Part shown: positions 32,199 through 41,280 of the stretch, in pieces
Layout of the letters: every line of letters begins with the position of its first letter
How positions within the stretch are numbered: position 1 is the stretch's first letter
NCBI RefSeq assembly: GCF_900129375.1
Contig: NZ_FQVN01000007.1
Span: 186,001 to 250,000, forward strand
Direction of reading: 5' to 3'
DNA: 64,000 bases
Source: Streptoalloteichus hindustanus
Lineage (GTDB): Bacteria; Actinomycetota; Actinomycetes; Mycobacteriales; Pseudonocardiaceae
Notes under the pieces: model-generated
The model's input: the letters and a program-made list of their open reading frames with translations, nothing else
Told to the model about the DNA's origin: nothing
The model's database searches: none
Translations under genes and position numbers: made by a program

Positions 32199-35100
32199 GT
32201 GCGTTTCGGGGTGCTTGGTCCACTGGCCGTGTGGACGTCGGACGCTCGGCAGGTCCGGATCCCCGAGGTGAAGGTCCGCGCGCTGCTGGCCGAGCTGGTG
32301 GTCGAGGCGGGCCGGGTGGTGTCGGTCGACCGGCTCATCCACGACCTGTGGGGCGAGACCCTGCCCGCCAACCCGGCCGGCGCCCTGCAGACCCGCGTCT
32401 CCCAGCTCCGGCGCGCCCTGGAGACCGCCGAGCCGGGCGCCCGGCGGCTGGTGGTGTCCCGCCCGCCCGGCTACCTGCTGGACGTCCCCGCCGACGCGGT
32501 GGACGTCGGCCGGTTCGAGGCGCTGCTCGCCGAGGCGAGCGCCGCGAGCGACCCCCGGGTCCGGGTCGAGCTGCTCAGCGACGCCCTGGCGTTGTGGCGG
32601 GGCCCGGCGCTGGCCGACTTCGCCGACGACGAGTTCGCCCGCGTGCCGGTCACCCGCCTGACCGAGCTGCGGCTGACCGCGGTGGAGCACCGCGCCGAGG
32701 CTCGACTGGAGCTGGGCAAGCACGGCCTGCTCGCCGACGAGCTCGGCGACCTGGTGGCCCGCCACCCGCTCCGCGAGCGCCTGCGGGCCGCGCACCTGCG
32801 CGCGCTCTACCGCGCCGGCCGGCAGAGCGAGGCCCTGGCCGGCTACCGCGACCTGCGCGACCGCCTCGTGGACGAGCTGGGGGTGGAGCCCGGCCCCGAG
32901 CTCGCCGCGCTGCACCGGGCGATCCTCGACCAGGACCCGGCGCTGGGCAGCGCGCCGGCCACCGCGCCGCCGACCAACCTGCCGCACCTCCTCGGCGAGC
33001 TGATCGGCCGCGCGAGCGAGGTCGACGAGGTGCGGACGCTGCTGGGCTCCGAGCGGATGCTGACCCTGACCGGCCCCGGCGGGGTCGGCAAGACCCGGCT
33101 GGCGCTGGCGGCGGCGCGCCAGCTCGTCGACGGGTTCCGGGACGGCGTGTGGCTGGTCGAGCTGGCCGGGCTGCCGGCCACGGTCGAGCCCTGCGAGGTG
33201 GCCGAGCTGGTGGCGGCGGCGCTGGGCATCCGCGACGAGGCGGCCACGGACCTGGTCGCCAAGCTGGCGGAGGCCATGCGCGACCGGCACGCGTTGCTCG
33301 TGCTCGACAACTGCGAGCACGTCGCCACGCCGGTCGCGGAGGTGGTGGCCGCCCTGCTGCGGGCCGCGCCGGATCTGCACGTCCTGGCCACCAGCCAACG
33401 CCCGCTGGGCGTGCCCGGCGAGCTGCTGTGGACGGTGCCGCCGCTGGCCGAGCCCAGCGCGGTCGAGCTGTTCGCGGCGCGCGCGGCGGCCCGCGCGCCC
33501 GGTTTCGCCCTGACCGGGGACAACGCCGAGGTGGTCGCGGCGATCTGCCGGCGGCTGGACGGCATTCCGCTCGCCCTGGAGCTGGCGGCCACCCGCGTGC
33601 GCGCCCTGGGCGTGCACGAGCTGGCGGCCCGCCTCGACGACCGGTTCCGGGTCCTGGCGGCCGGACCCACCGGCGCGCCGGCCCGGCAGCGCACCCTGCG
33701 CGCGATGATCGACTGGAGCTGGGAGCTGCTCAGCGAGGCGGAGCGGACCCTGCTGCGCCGACTGGCCGTGCACGTCGACGGCTGGACGCTGCGCTCGGCG
33801 GAGGCGGTGTGCGGCGGGGACGACCTGGATGACCTGGACGTCGTGGACCTGCTCGCCCAGCTCGTGGACCGCTCACTGGTCACCGTCTCGACCAGGGAGC
33901 ACCGCGACGGACCCCGGTACCAGTTGTTGGAGTCGGTCGCCGCCTACTGCCACGAACGCCTGCGCGAGGCCGGCGAGCTGCCCGAGCTGGAGCGGCGGCA
34001 CCGCGCCCACTACACCCGGCTGGCCGTGACGGCCGACGCGCACCTGCGCGGCCCGGAGCAACAGGAGTGGTTGCGCCGCCTGGACGCCGAGGCCGCCAAC
34101 CTGCGTGCCGCGCTCGACAGCGCCGCCCGGCACGGCGAGGCGCTCCCGCTGGTCAACGCGCTGGCCTGGTACTGGGTGCTGCGCGGCCGGCTCGGCGAGG
34201 GGCGCAGGGCGCTGACCACCGCGCTCGCCGGGGGCGGGCCGGCCGACGCGGCGGGCACCGCGCGGACCTGGCACGCGGCCTTCGGCCTGCGCATGGGCGA
34301 GGTTCCCCGGCCGGTCGAGCTGGACCCCGCGGCGGCGCGCCCCCGCGATCTCGACGAGCTGGTCGGGCGGGCGCGGGCGGAGTGGTTCCTCGGCTTCGCC
34401 GGCGTGGGGGTCGGCGACCCGCGGGCCGGTGAGGAGCTGGTCCGCAGGGCGCTCGCGGTGTTCCAGGCCGTCGGCGACCAGTGGGGCACGGCGGCGGCGC
34501 TGAGCACGCGGGCCCGGCAGGCCCTGGTGCGCAGCGACCTGGCCGAGATGGCCCGGCACGGCGAGCGGAGCATGGCCCTGTTCACCGAGCTGGGCGACCG
34601 GTGGGGGCAGCTGCACGCCACGTTCGGGCTCGGCACGCACGCCGAGATCGTCGGGGACTACGAGCAGGCCGCCCAGCTGCACCGGGACGGGGTGCGGATG
34701 GCCGAGGAGCTGGGGCTGTGGACCGAGATGGCGGACAAGCTGTCCGCGCTCGGCCGGATCGCGCTGCTGGCCGGCGACCACGAGCAGGCCGAGGAGCTGC
34801 ACGAACGCGCCCGGCGGCAGGCCGTCGCGCAGGGGTACACGGTCGGCGAGGAGTTCGCCGAGCTCGGCCTGGCGTTGGGCGACCGCCGGCGGGGGCGGCT
34901 GGACGAGGCCGAGGCGCGCCTGCGCAAGTGGCTGGCCTGGGGCCAGAGCCTGGAGGCGCACATCGTGCTCTCCCTCATCCTCGCCGAGCTCGGTTTCGTC
35001 GCCGAGCAGCGCGGGGACGCCCACGCCGCCCGCGCGCTGCACCGGGAGGGGTTGGCGGCGGCCCGGCACACGGGCGACCGGCGCGCGGTGGCGCTCGCCC

Positions 35101-35339
35101 TGGAGGGCCTGGCGGGCGCGGACGCCCTCGCGGGCCGGCCCGACCGGGCCGCGCGCCTGCTGGGCAGGGCCACCGCGCTGCGCGAGTCGGTGGGCGCGCC
35201 GCTTCCGGCCGGCGAGCGCGGCGACGTCGAGCGGATCTCCGCGAGCGCGCGGGCCACGCTGGGCGAGACGGCCTTCGCCGCCGCGTTCGACCGGGGTCGG
35301 GCGCTGGACGAGTCCGAAGTGGACCTGGAGTCGTTCTGA
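32199..35339 (+). CDS. AfsR/SARP-type regulator with NB-ARC and TPR domains
   Basis: 1046 residues. Order: OmpR-like winged helix (1-95, starting VRFGVLGPLAVW), bacterial transcriptional activator domain (about 100-245, including LYRAGRQSEALAGYRDLRD), STAND/NB-ARC ATPase with Walker A GPGGVGKT (292-299) and LLVLDNCEHV as Walker B, then a winged helix (LRAMIDWSWELLSEAERTLLR), and TPR repeats to the end (for example YEQAAQLHRDGVRMAEELG). These proteins activate target promoters on ligand or stress. The start GTG 32199 is set by the first strand of the winged helix. Divergent to the flavoprotein-MFS operon, its likely target. Confidence 0.9.
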   Translation: MRFGVLGPLAVWTSDARQVRIPEVKVRALLAELVVEAGRVVSVDRLIHDLWGETLPANPAGALQTRVSQLRRALETAEPGARRLVVSRPPGYLLDVPADAVDVGRFEALLAEASAASDPRVRVELLSDALALWRGPALADFADDEFARVPVTRLTELRLTAVEHRAEARLELGKHGLLADELGDLVARHPLRERLRAAHLRALYRAGRQSEALAGYRDLRDRLVDELGVEPGPELAALHRAILDQDPALGSAPATAPPTNLPHLLGELIGRASEVDEVRTLLGSERMLTLTGPGGVGKTRLALAAARQLVDGFRDGVWLVELAGLPATVEPCEVAELVAAALGIRDEAATDLVAKLAEAMRDRHALLVLDNCEHVATPVAEVVAALLRAAPDLHVLATSQRPLGVPGELLWTVPPLAEPSAVELFAARAAARAPGFALTGDNAEVVAAICRRLDGIPLALELAATRVRALGVHELAARLDDRFRVLAAGPTGAPARQRTLRAMIDWSWELLSEAERTLLRRLAVHVDGWTLRSAEAVCGGDDLDDLDVVDLLAQLVDRSLVTVSTREHRDGPRYQLLESVAAYCHERLREAGELPELERRHRAHYTRLAVTADAHLRGPEQQEWLRRLDAEAANLRAALDSAARHGEALPLVNALAWYWVLRGRLGEGRRALTTALAGGGPADAAGTARTWHAAFGLRMGEVPRPVELDPAAARPRDLDELVGRARAEWFLGFAGVGVGDPRAGEELVRRALAVFQAVGDQWGTAAALSTRARQALVRSDLAEMARHGERSMALFTELGDRWGQLHATFGLGTHAEIVGDYEQAAQLHRDGVRMAEELGLWTEMADKLSALGRIALLAGDHEQAEELHERARRQAVAQGYTVGEEFAELGLALGDRRRGRLDEAEARLRKWLAWGQSLEAHIVLSLILAELGFVAEQRGDAHAARALHREGLAAARHTGDRRAVALALEGLAGADALAGRPDRAARLLGRATALRESVGAPLPAGERGDVERISASARATLGETAFAAAFDRGRALDESEVDLESF

Positions 35340-35385
35340 AGCGGTGTCGGGACGTTCTCGCCACCACTGGACATTGTGGACTGAT

Positions 35386-35456
35386 CAGCACGGCCCCACG
35401 TCGAACTCCCACGTCGAACTCCCACGTTGAGCTCCGAGTGACGTGGGGCCGTGCTG
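35386..35456. terminator. 17-bp hairpin with tandem repeats in the loop
   Basis: Arms 35386-35402 and 35440-35456 (CAGCACGGCCCCACGTC / GACGTGGGGCCGTGCTG) are perfect. From 35395 the 13-bp unit CCCACGTCGAACT is repeated 2.8 times, filling the 37-nt loop, so several registers of pairing with the right arm are possible. Ends the regulator and, from the other side, the methyltransferase gene. Confidence 0.75.
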
Positions 35457-35539
35457 TCTCCTCAGTGCGTGATCAAGTACCTGATCAGGTGCCTGGTCAG
35501 GAGTGGATCACGAGTGCCAGTCTGTCCTCGTGCGACAGA

Positions 35540-36304
35540 TCATGACGTGCCACGCCTGGCGGTGAGCAGCAGTCGCCGCTCGCCGAGCGCGTAGGGCTGG
35601 TCGTCGGTTCCGGCGTAGCGGGTGATGTCGGTGAAACCCGCCTCGGTCAGCACCTCGCCCAGGTGCGCGCTGGTGTAGACGTGGTGGACCGCGGCGACCT
35701 CCAGTTCCCTTGTCCCGTCGGCGAAGTGGTACCGCGTGATCAGGCGGCTCCCCTCCGCGTCGTAGCTGTTCGTCGCGGTCACGGTGATCCCGCCCGCGTC
35801 GAGCGTTCGGGGCGACGGGTCGAACGAGGGCAGAACGGACTCGGCGGCGGTCCCGCAGTCGATCACCAGGCCGCCGCCGGGGCGGACGGCGCCGGCGAGC
35901 GACCGGGCGAACTGCCGGGTGCTCGTCGGATCGAGGTAGCCGAAGCTGTTCCCCAGACACACCACGGCGTCGAACTCGCCGTCGCGGGGCAGGTCCCGCA
36001 TGTCGGCGACGGTGAGATCGACCGTCAGGCCCGCTTCCGCGGCGGCCCGCCGGGCGTGGTCGACGGCCTCGGCCGAAATGTCCACACCGGACACCCGGTA
36101 ACCGCGGGCGGCCAGCGCCATGCTGTGCCTGCCGCTGCCGCACGGCACGTCGAGAACCCGGGACCCGGGCGCGAGGCCGAGGTGGCGTTCGACGAACCCC
36201 ACCTCGGCGGCCGTGGCGGCCTCGGGCGTGAGGCGGCGCCAGAACTCGTTGGGAAGCTCGGTGAAGAAGTGGGTGTACCAGTCAGGAGATGGATCAGTGG
36301 TCAC
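35540..36304 (-). CDS. SAM-dependent methyltransferase
   Basis: 254 residues, class I. Motif I VLDVPCGSGRHSMALA, acidic VSGVDISAEA, and CLGNSFGYLD form the SAM pocket. C-terminal half beta-rich (TVTATNSYDAEG). GTG 36304 start. Acceptor unknown; single gene. Confidence 0.87.
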   Translation of the reverse strand: MTTDPSPDWYTHFFTELPNEFWRRLTPEAATAAEVGFVERHLGLAPGSRVLDVPCGSGRHSMALAARGYRVSGVDISAEAVDHARRAAAEAGLTVDLTVADMRDLPRDGEFDAVVCLGNSFGYLDPTSTRQFARSLAGAVRPGGGLVIDCGTAAESVLPSFDPSPRTLDAGGITVTATNSYDAEGSRLITRYHFADGTRELEVAAVHHVYTSAHLGEVLTEAGFTDITRYAGTDDQPYALGERRLLLTARRGTS

Positions 36305-36498
36305 GAGAACGCTCCTGGAGACGACATCAACAGGTCGTTGGCGATGTCATCCGGGCACGTTCGACCGCGTCAGCGGTGGCCCGGTGACTGGCTCCGGGTA
36401 GCCATGGCGTCCTCCACCATCGGTGTCGGGCGTCAGCCCGACCAGAAACCCACCGTAACCCACCCACGGCCGGCGCGGAAGCGCCGTGCGTGCCGCGC

Positions 36499-37089
36499 TC
36501 AGCGCTGACCGGCCTCCCGCGCCGCCCGCTCCACCCGGTTCCGGTAGTCCTCCCACCACGCCTGGTCGCCGGGAGCCAGGTTCTCGTTGCCCTTCCTCAT
36601 CCCGACGGTCCCGTCGACGAGCTCCCGGACGATGTCGGCGTGCCCGGCGTGCCGGTGCGTCTCGGCGATCATGTGCGTCAGGACCTGGTGCAGCGTCACC
36701 TCGCGCCGCTCGGCCGGCCAGTGCGGCACCTGCCCCGTCGCCTCCAGCGCCAGCGCGTCGATCGTGGCGTCCGCGTGCGCGCACGCCGCGCGGTACAGCC
36801 CCACGATCTCCTCGCGCGACTCGTCGGCGGTCGCCCACATGTCCACGTTGGGTTCCGCGTCCTCGGTCAGCCACGCCGGCATCGGCTCGAACGGCCGGCC
36901 GAACACGAACCCGAAGTACCCGATCTCGCAGCCCGTCAGGTGTTTGACCAGACCCAGCAGGTTCGTGCCCGTCGGCGTCAGCGGCCGGCGGACGTCGTAC
37001 TCGGAGAGCCCGTCGAGCTTCCACAGCACGGCCTCACGAGCAGCCCCCAGGTACCGGCGCAGGTCAGCCTTCGGGTCCGATCCACTCAT
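36499..37089 (-). CDS. DinB-family (DUF664) metal-binding protein
   Basis: 196 residues in a four-helix DinB/mycothiol-transferase-like bundle. Metal-site histidines are visible in LVKHLTGCEIGYF, LHQVLTHMIAETHRHAGHADIVREL. Actinomycete members use mycothiol or have unknown thiol-transfer roles. The start ATG 37089 (MSGSDPKADLRRYL) fits the family length. Separated by 33 bp from the TetR gene on the same strand, which reads into it. Confidence 0.82.
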   Translation of the reverse strand: MSGSDPKADLRRYLGAAREAVLWKLDGLSEYDVRRPLTPTGTNLLGLVKHLTGCEIGYFGFVFGRPFEPMPAWLTEDAEPNVDMWATADESREEIVGLYRAACAHADATIDALALEATGQVPHWPAERREVTLHQVLTHMIAETHRHAGHADIVRELVDGTVGMRKGNENLAPGDQAWWEDYRNRVERAAREAGQR

Positions 37090-37122
37090 GCCGCCGAGCA
37101 TCTCACCCCGCTCCAACTGAGA

Positions 37123-37770
37123 TCAGGACGGATGCTGGTTCCTGACGTCGGCGACCAGGGCGTGGACTCCGGCGCAGAGCAGGCGAACGCTGCGCAGGAA
37201 CTTCTCGTCCTGGTCGTAGGTGGCCGCTTCGGCGACGGCCATCGGGAAGCGCTCCTGGAGATCGGCCAGCGCGGTGGCGTCCACGGTGGGGGCGAGCGAC
37301 TCGCCCTGTTCCTGGAGGACGTAGCCGGTGACGTGGCTGAGCACCGCGTCGGCGGCGACGATCCGGTGCTCGGCGGGGAGTCCGGCGTCGGCGAAGGTCC
37401 GCAGGAGCCGTTCCATCAGCGACAGCGCTCCGGCGCTGAGGGCCTTCGGGCTGTCGGCGAGCAGGACGGCCCCGCCGGGGTGTTGCCGGATGCTCCGGCG
37501 CAGCGCCACCGCCTGGGCCTCGACGCGGGCCCGCCAGTCCGCGTCGTCGGGCAGCGCGGCCAGCGCGGCCGTGCCCGCCTCGTAGGCGTGTCCGGCCACG
37601 CGGTCGGCCATCAGCCGCAGCAGGACGCCCTTGTTCCGCACGTGGTAGTAGAGGCTGCCGGCGTGCACGCCGAGCCGTTCGGCGACCTGGCGCATGGACA
37701 GCCCCTGGTACCCGACCTCGGCGAAGGTGGCCATCCCCGCGTCGACGATCCGCTCCGTGGTCAACTTCAC
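37123..37770 (-). CDS. TetR-family repressor
   Basis: 215 residues. N-terminal HTH: LSMRQVAERLGVHAGSLYYHVRNKGVLLRL. C-terminal ligand domain has the TetR_C-like block GAVLLADSPKALSAGALSLM. GTG start. Three 17-bp operator-like sites lie between it and the divergent rhomboid-like gene, so it should repress both. A DinB gene follows 33 bp downstream. Confidence 0.9.
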   Translation of the reverse strand: MKLTTERIVDAGMATFAEVGYQGLSMRQVAERLGVHAGSLYYHVRNKGVLLRLMADRVAGHAYEAGTAALAALPDDADWRARVEAQAVALRRSIRQHPGGAVLLADSPKALSAGALSLMERLLRTFADAGLPAEHRIVAADAVLSHVTGYVLQEQGESLAPTVDATALADLQERFPMAVAEAATYDQDEKFLRSVRLLCAGVHALVADVRNQHPS

Positions 37771-37789
37771 CGGCCCACCCTAACCCAGT

Positions 37790-37876
37790 TTCGAACACCG
37801 TTTGAATCTTGTCGGCGCATCGGTTACGGTCCTGTCCGGCAGATTCGAACGGTGTTTGATTCAAGCGGTGTTCAAA
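37790..37876. promoter_or_regulatory. Three 17-bp TetR operator sites
   Basis: TTCGAACACCGTTTGAA (37790-37806), TTCGAACGGTGTTTGAT (37844-37860) and TTCAAGCGGTGTTCAAA (37860-37876). Sites two and three abut and share CGGTGTT; site one is a clean inverted repeat. The last ends 13 bp before the membrane gene start, over its ribosome-site region. Confidence 0.7.
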
Positions 37877-37889
37877 AACGGGGGGCGAG

Positions 37890-38618
37890 ATGGACGCGCT
37901 GCTGTTCAACGTCACGACGGCGGCCCTGCTGGTGGTGCTGTTCCTGGGCGGTCGGACGGCGGTCGGGGCGGAGACGGTGCCGCAACGCCGCGTCCCCTGG
38001 GCCGCGGTCGCGCTGACCGCGGTGGCGTTGGCCGGAGTGGTGCTCCAACTGGTCTGGGCGGGCGCGATGGACGCCCTCGACTCCGACCCGGGCAAGGCCG
38101 GCTGGTGGCGCCCGATCACCTCCGTGTTCATGCAGAACGGAGGAGTGGGCGGCACGGCGTGGAACATCGGGACGCTCGCCGCCGTCGCGGCACTCGCCGA
38201 GTGGTTCTGGGGCGCACCGCTGATGCTGGCCCTGTTCGCCGCGGGCGCGCTGCTGCCCGATCTGGTCGACCGGCTGCTCGGCATGGCCAGTGACAGCGCC
38301 GACCCCCGCAACTTCGCCGGCAGCTCCGGCGCGACCTACTTCCTCGGCGCGACCACGGCGGCCGTCCTGCTGCTGCGGGGCCGCACACCCCGGGAGCGCC
38401 TGCTGGCCCTGGCCGGCCCCGCGCTCGGCCTCGCGATGTGGTTCGCCCAGGACAACGCGCACGGCCTGGTGGCGGTCGACGGCTTCCTGCTCGGCGTCGT
38501 GGTCTGGCTGCTGGCCCGCCCGGTGCTCCGCCCGGAGCGCGACCTCCGGCAGCCGCCCCGGATCACCGTCGGCGCCCTGACCACCCTGCTCCGCCGCGGC
38601 GGCACGACCGCGAAGTGA
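37890..38618 (+). CDS. Rhomboid-like membrane protein
   Basis: 242 residues with six or seven hydrophobic helices. The middle follows the rhomboid plan: WWRPITSVFMQNG, then an Asn in TAWNIGTLA (N92), AEWFWGAPLM, GSSGATYFLG with S146 in a GxSG context, and DNAHGLVAVDGFLLG with H191 as possible catalytic base. Loop L1 is short, and overall similarity to proven proteases is weak, so it may be an inactive rhomboid relative. Gated by the divergent TetR protein. Confidence 0.7.
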   Translation: MDALLFNVTTAALLVVLFLGGRTAVGAETVPQRRVPWAAVALTAVALAGVVLQLVWAGAMDALDSDPGKAGWWRPITSVFMQNGGVGGTAWNIGTLAAVAALAEWFWGAPLMLALFAAGALLPDLVDRLLGMASDSADPRNFAGSSGATYFLGATTAAVLLLRGRTPRERLLALAGPALGLAMWFAQDNAHGLVAVDGFLLGVVVWLLARPVLRPERDLRQPPRITVGALTTLLRRGGTTAK

Positions 38619-38630
38619 CCGGCTGACCGC

Positions 38631-38656
38631 CGGCGGGCGCCACACGGCGCCCGCCG
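38631..38656 (+). terminator. Terminator after the rhomboid-like gene
   Basis: 11-bp stem CGGCGGGCGCC / GGCGCCCGCCG with a 4-nt loop, 12 bp after the stop. Confidence 0.8.
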
Positions 38657-38694
38657 ACGGACTCACGTCCAGAGACTCTCCCCCGAGTGGCAGA

Positions 38695-39405
38695 TCAGCC
38701 CCGAGGGTCCGGCACCGCCCTGATCGCGAGGAATCCCGTCGGCTCCCGCGTCAGACGCTCGTAGCGGGCCGGGTCCACCTCGGCCGCCCTCGCCGTCGGC
38801 CGGGGCTCCACCAGCCGCTCGATCAGGAAGCCCGCCTCGCGGAGCTCCTCACAGGTCCGCTCCAGCGGCGCCAGCCAGTAGCGCACCCGCCACCCCTTGC
38901 TCCACACCTCCTCGATCACCCGCACGTCGAAGTAGCTGCCGCCGTGGCGCAGCCAGTCGCCGGTGGGGTGCTGCCGGGACAGCACGAGCGCCCCGTCCGG
39001 CCGCAGCACGCGCCGCAGCTCCCGGAGCACCGACGTCCTGTCGTCGACGTATTCGAGGGCGAGCGCGAACAGCACCAGGTCCACCGAGCCGTCCGGCAGC
39101 CAGTCGAGCCGGTCCGCGAGATCGTGGACGCGGAACTCCCCCGACGGAACGCGGTGCCGACACAGCTCGATCATGCGCGGGCTGTTGTCCAGCCCGGTCA
39201 CGTGCGCGCCGCGCGCCACGAGCTCCTCGGCGTACAGGCCCGGACCGCACGCCGCGTCCAGAACACGACGCCCGGCGACGTCGCCCAGCAGTTCCAGGCA
39301 GGCCGGCCGGTCGTAGTGCGCGTTGTGGAAACCGTCCCGCGCGTGCTCCAGGTACTCGTCGGCGAAGACGTCGTACTGCGGATGCGAACCCACTACCTCA
39401 GTCAC
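38695..39405 (-). CDS. SAM-dependent methyltransferase (UbiE-like)
   Basis: 236 residues. Motif I VLDAACGPGLYAEEL, HVTGLDNSPRMIEL, and LVLFALALEYVDD are standard class I blocks; LRRVLRPDGALVLSRQHPTG follows. GTG 39405 is chosen because the upstream frame is Arg/Pro-rich and unconserved. Stand-alone gene; acceptor unknown. Confidence 0.87.
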   Translation of the reverse strand: MTEVVGSHPQYDVFADEYLEHARDGFHNAHYDRPACLELLGDVAGRRVLDAACGPGLYAEELVARGAHVTGLDNSPRMIELCRHRVPSGEFRVHDLADRLDWLPDGSVDLVLFALALEYVDDRTSVLRELRRVLRPDGALVLSRQHPTGDWLRHGGSYFDVRVIEEVWSKGWRVRYWLAPLERTCEELREAGFLIERLVEPRPTARAAEVDPARYERLTREPTGFLAIRAVPDPRG

Positions 39406-39778
39406 GGCCCCAGTCTGCCCAGACCCGTCAACCGATCTTGGGCGAGAGCGCCACCCGGACGAAAGCCACCACCGGCCGCGGCGTCGTGGCGGCGATCCAG
39501 TCGGCGGCTGCGCCGGACGCGTCGCCGAGATCAGAGGGGCCTGCGCGTGGATTGGGCCACACCTCACGCCTGTTCTTTTCAGGTTCACTAAACACGCGCT
39601 GTAGCCTGTCTCAACGAGGCTGTACCCCGGATGGCGGTATCAGCTTCACCCGGATCGCCTATCGACCCCGCTCCGCGAGCGGGGTCGCCCTGTGTCACGT
39701 GTCGATGCGGACCCAGGGCCCCGCCGGGCGGGCGGCGCCGTACGCCCGATCTCGCCCACCACGACGAAGGAGACTGGT
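39406..39778. other. Long leader of the amino-acid permease
   Basis: 373 bp with no gene. It contains AGCCT-9-AGGCT, imperfect direct repeats of CCCGGAT, and a terminator-like hairpin at 39663-39687, ending in the AAGGAG ribosome site. Confidence 0.5.
39663..39687 (+). terminator. Hairpin in the permease 5' leader
   Basis: 10-bp perfect stem CGACCCCGCT / AGCGGGGTCG with a 5-nt CCGCG loop, about 80 nt before the permease ribosome site. It may be an attenuator, or a terminator for an upstream transcript. Confidence 0.55.
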
Positions 39779-41236
39779 TTGCCACGCGCAGCGAACCCGC
39801 CGCCCGCCCCGCCGGCGGAGGCGTCAGCCGCCCGGCCGGAGCCGGCGGAGCGCGGGCTGAAGGCCCGGCACGTCCGCATGGTCGGACTGGGCGGTGCGCT
39901 GGGCATCGGCCTGTTCCTGGCCTCGGGCAAGTTGATCCAGGCCGCCGGCCCCGGGCTGCTGCTCGCCTACGCCGTCTGCGGCGCCCTGGCCTACCTGGTG
40001 CTGCGCGCGCTCGGCGAGCTGGTCGTCTACCGGCCGGTGTCGGGCTCGTTCACCAGCTACGCCCGGGAGTTCCTCGGCCCGTGGGCCGAGTTCGTCACCG
40101 GCTGGACCTACTGGTTCACGTGGGTGATGGTCGGCATGTCCGAGGTGACGGCCGTGGGCATGTACGTGCAGGTGTGGCTGCCGTCGGTGCCGCAGTGGGT
40201 CAGCGCGCTGCTGGCCCTGGTCGCGGTCGGCACGGCCAACCTGGTCGCGGTGCGCCTGTTCGGCGAGATCGAGTTCTGGGCCGCGATCGTCAAGGTGGTC
40301 ACCATCGTCGCGATCATCCTCACCGCGGTGGCGGTCGCGGTGTTCGGTTTCGGCGCCGAGCACGGGTCGGGCGTGGCCAACCTCTGGGGTGAGGGCGGGG
40401 TGTTCCCGCACGGCGCGCTGGCGGTGCTCTTCGCGCTGCCCCTGGCCTACTCCTCGTTCCAGGGCGTGGAGCTGGTCGGGTTGACCGCGGGCGAGGCGGA
40501 GCGCCCCCGGGAGGTGCTGCCCTCGGTGTTCCGCAGCGTGCTGTGGCGGATCGCCCTGTTCAACATCGGCGCGCTCGCCGCGCTCATGGTGCTCATCCCC
40601 TGGCACCGGGTCTCGACCTCGTCCAGCCCGTTCGTCCAGGCCTTCGACCAGCTCGGGGTTCCGGGGGCGGCGGACATCGTCAACTTCGTGGTGCTCACGG
40701 CCGCGTTGTCGGTGTGCAACAGCGGTGTCTTCGGCACCGGGCGACTGCTCATGACCCTCGGCCAGGACGGGCACGCGCCGCGCTGGCTGGGCGTGGCGAA
40801 CCGGCGGGGCGTGCCGGCCAGGGCGCTGGCGGTCTCCCTGGTGGTCATGCTCGTGTCGGTGGTGGTGAACTTCCTCGCGCCGAAGGAGGCCTTCCTCTAC
40901 CTGTACTCGGTGTCGGTGTTCGGCGGGCTGCTGACCTGGGCGGTCATCGTCGCCACGCACCTGCGGTACCGGAAGGCGGTCGCGGCCGGGCGGGCGCCGG
41001 CGGTGGACTTCCGCATGCCGGGGCCGCGCTGGCTCAGCTGGGTGCTGCTGGCCGTGCTGGCCCTGGTCACCGCGCTGTTCGCCGCGCACGAGGAGACCCG
41101 CGTCGCGCTGATCGTCGGCCCGGCGTGGCTCGCCGCGCTCTCCGGCGCCTACCTGGTGATCCGCCGGCGGCACCGGACGGCGCCGGCCGGGCAGCCGGAG
41201 CCGTCCGAGACGACCCCGGCCGACGTCACCGGCTGA
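39779..41236 (+). CDS. Amino-acid permease (APC superfamily)
   Basis: 485 residues with 12 membrane helices. Helix 1 has the unwound Gly motif GLGGALGIGLFLASG, followed by the family sequence PVSGSFTSYAREFLGPWAEFVTGWTYW and later SSFQGVELVGLTAGEAERP. The GABA/aromatic/lysine-type AAT subgroup fits best; substrate uncertain. I use TTG 39779 because AAGGAG lies six bases upstream. A preceding hairpin suggests leader control. Confidence 0.9.
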   Translation: MPRAANPPPAPPAEASAARPEPAERGLKARHVRMVGLGGALGIGLFLASGKLIQAAGPGLLLAYAVCGALAYLVLRALGELVVYRPVSGSFTSYAREFLGPWAEFVTGWTYWFTWVMVGMSEVTAVGMYVQVWLPSVPQWVSALLALVAVGTANLVAVRLFGEIEFWAAIVKVVTIVAIILTAVAVAVFGFGAEHGSGVANLWGEGGVFPHGALAVLFALPLAYSSFQGVELVGLTAGEAERPREVLPSVFRSVLWRIALFNIGALAALMVLIPWHRVSTSSSPFVQAFDQLGVPGAADIVNFVVLTAALSVCNSGVFGTGRLLMTLGQDGHAPRWLGVANRRGVPARALAVSLVVMLVSVVVNFLAPKEAFLYLYSVSVFGGLLTWAVIVATHLRYRKAVAAGRAPAVDFRMPGPRWLSWVLLAVLALVTALFAAHEETRVALIVGPAWLAALSGAYLVIRRRHRTAPAGQPEPSETTPADVTG

Positions 41237-41280
41237 CGTCACGGGCCGACGCTGCCGACCAGACGCTGCCGGCTGACGCG

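Noticed and set aside
39600-39690. T-box or known riboswitch before the permease
   Set aside because: No conserved T-box sequence and no match to glycine, glutamine, SAM or guanidine aptamers I can recall; only the hairpin is certain.
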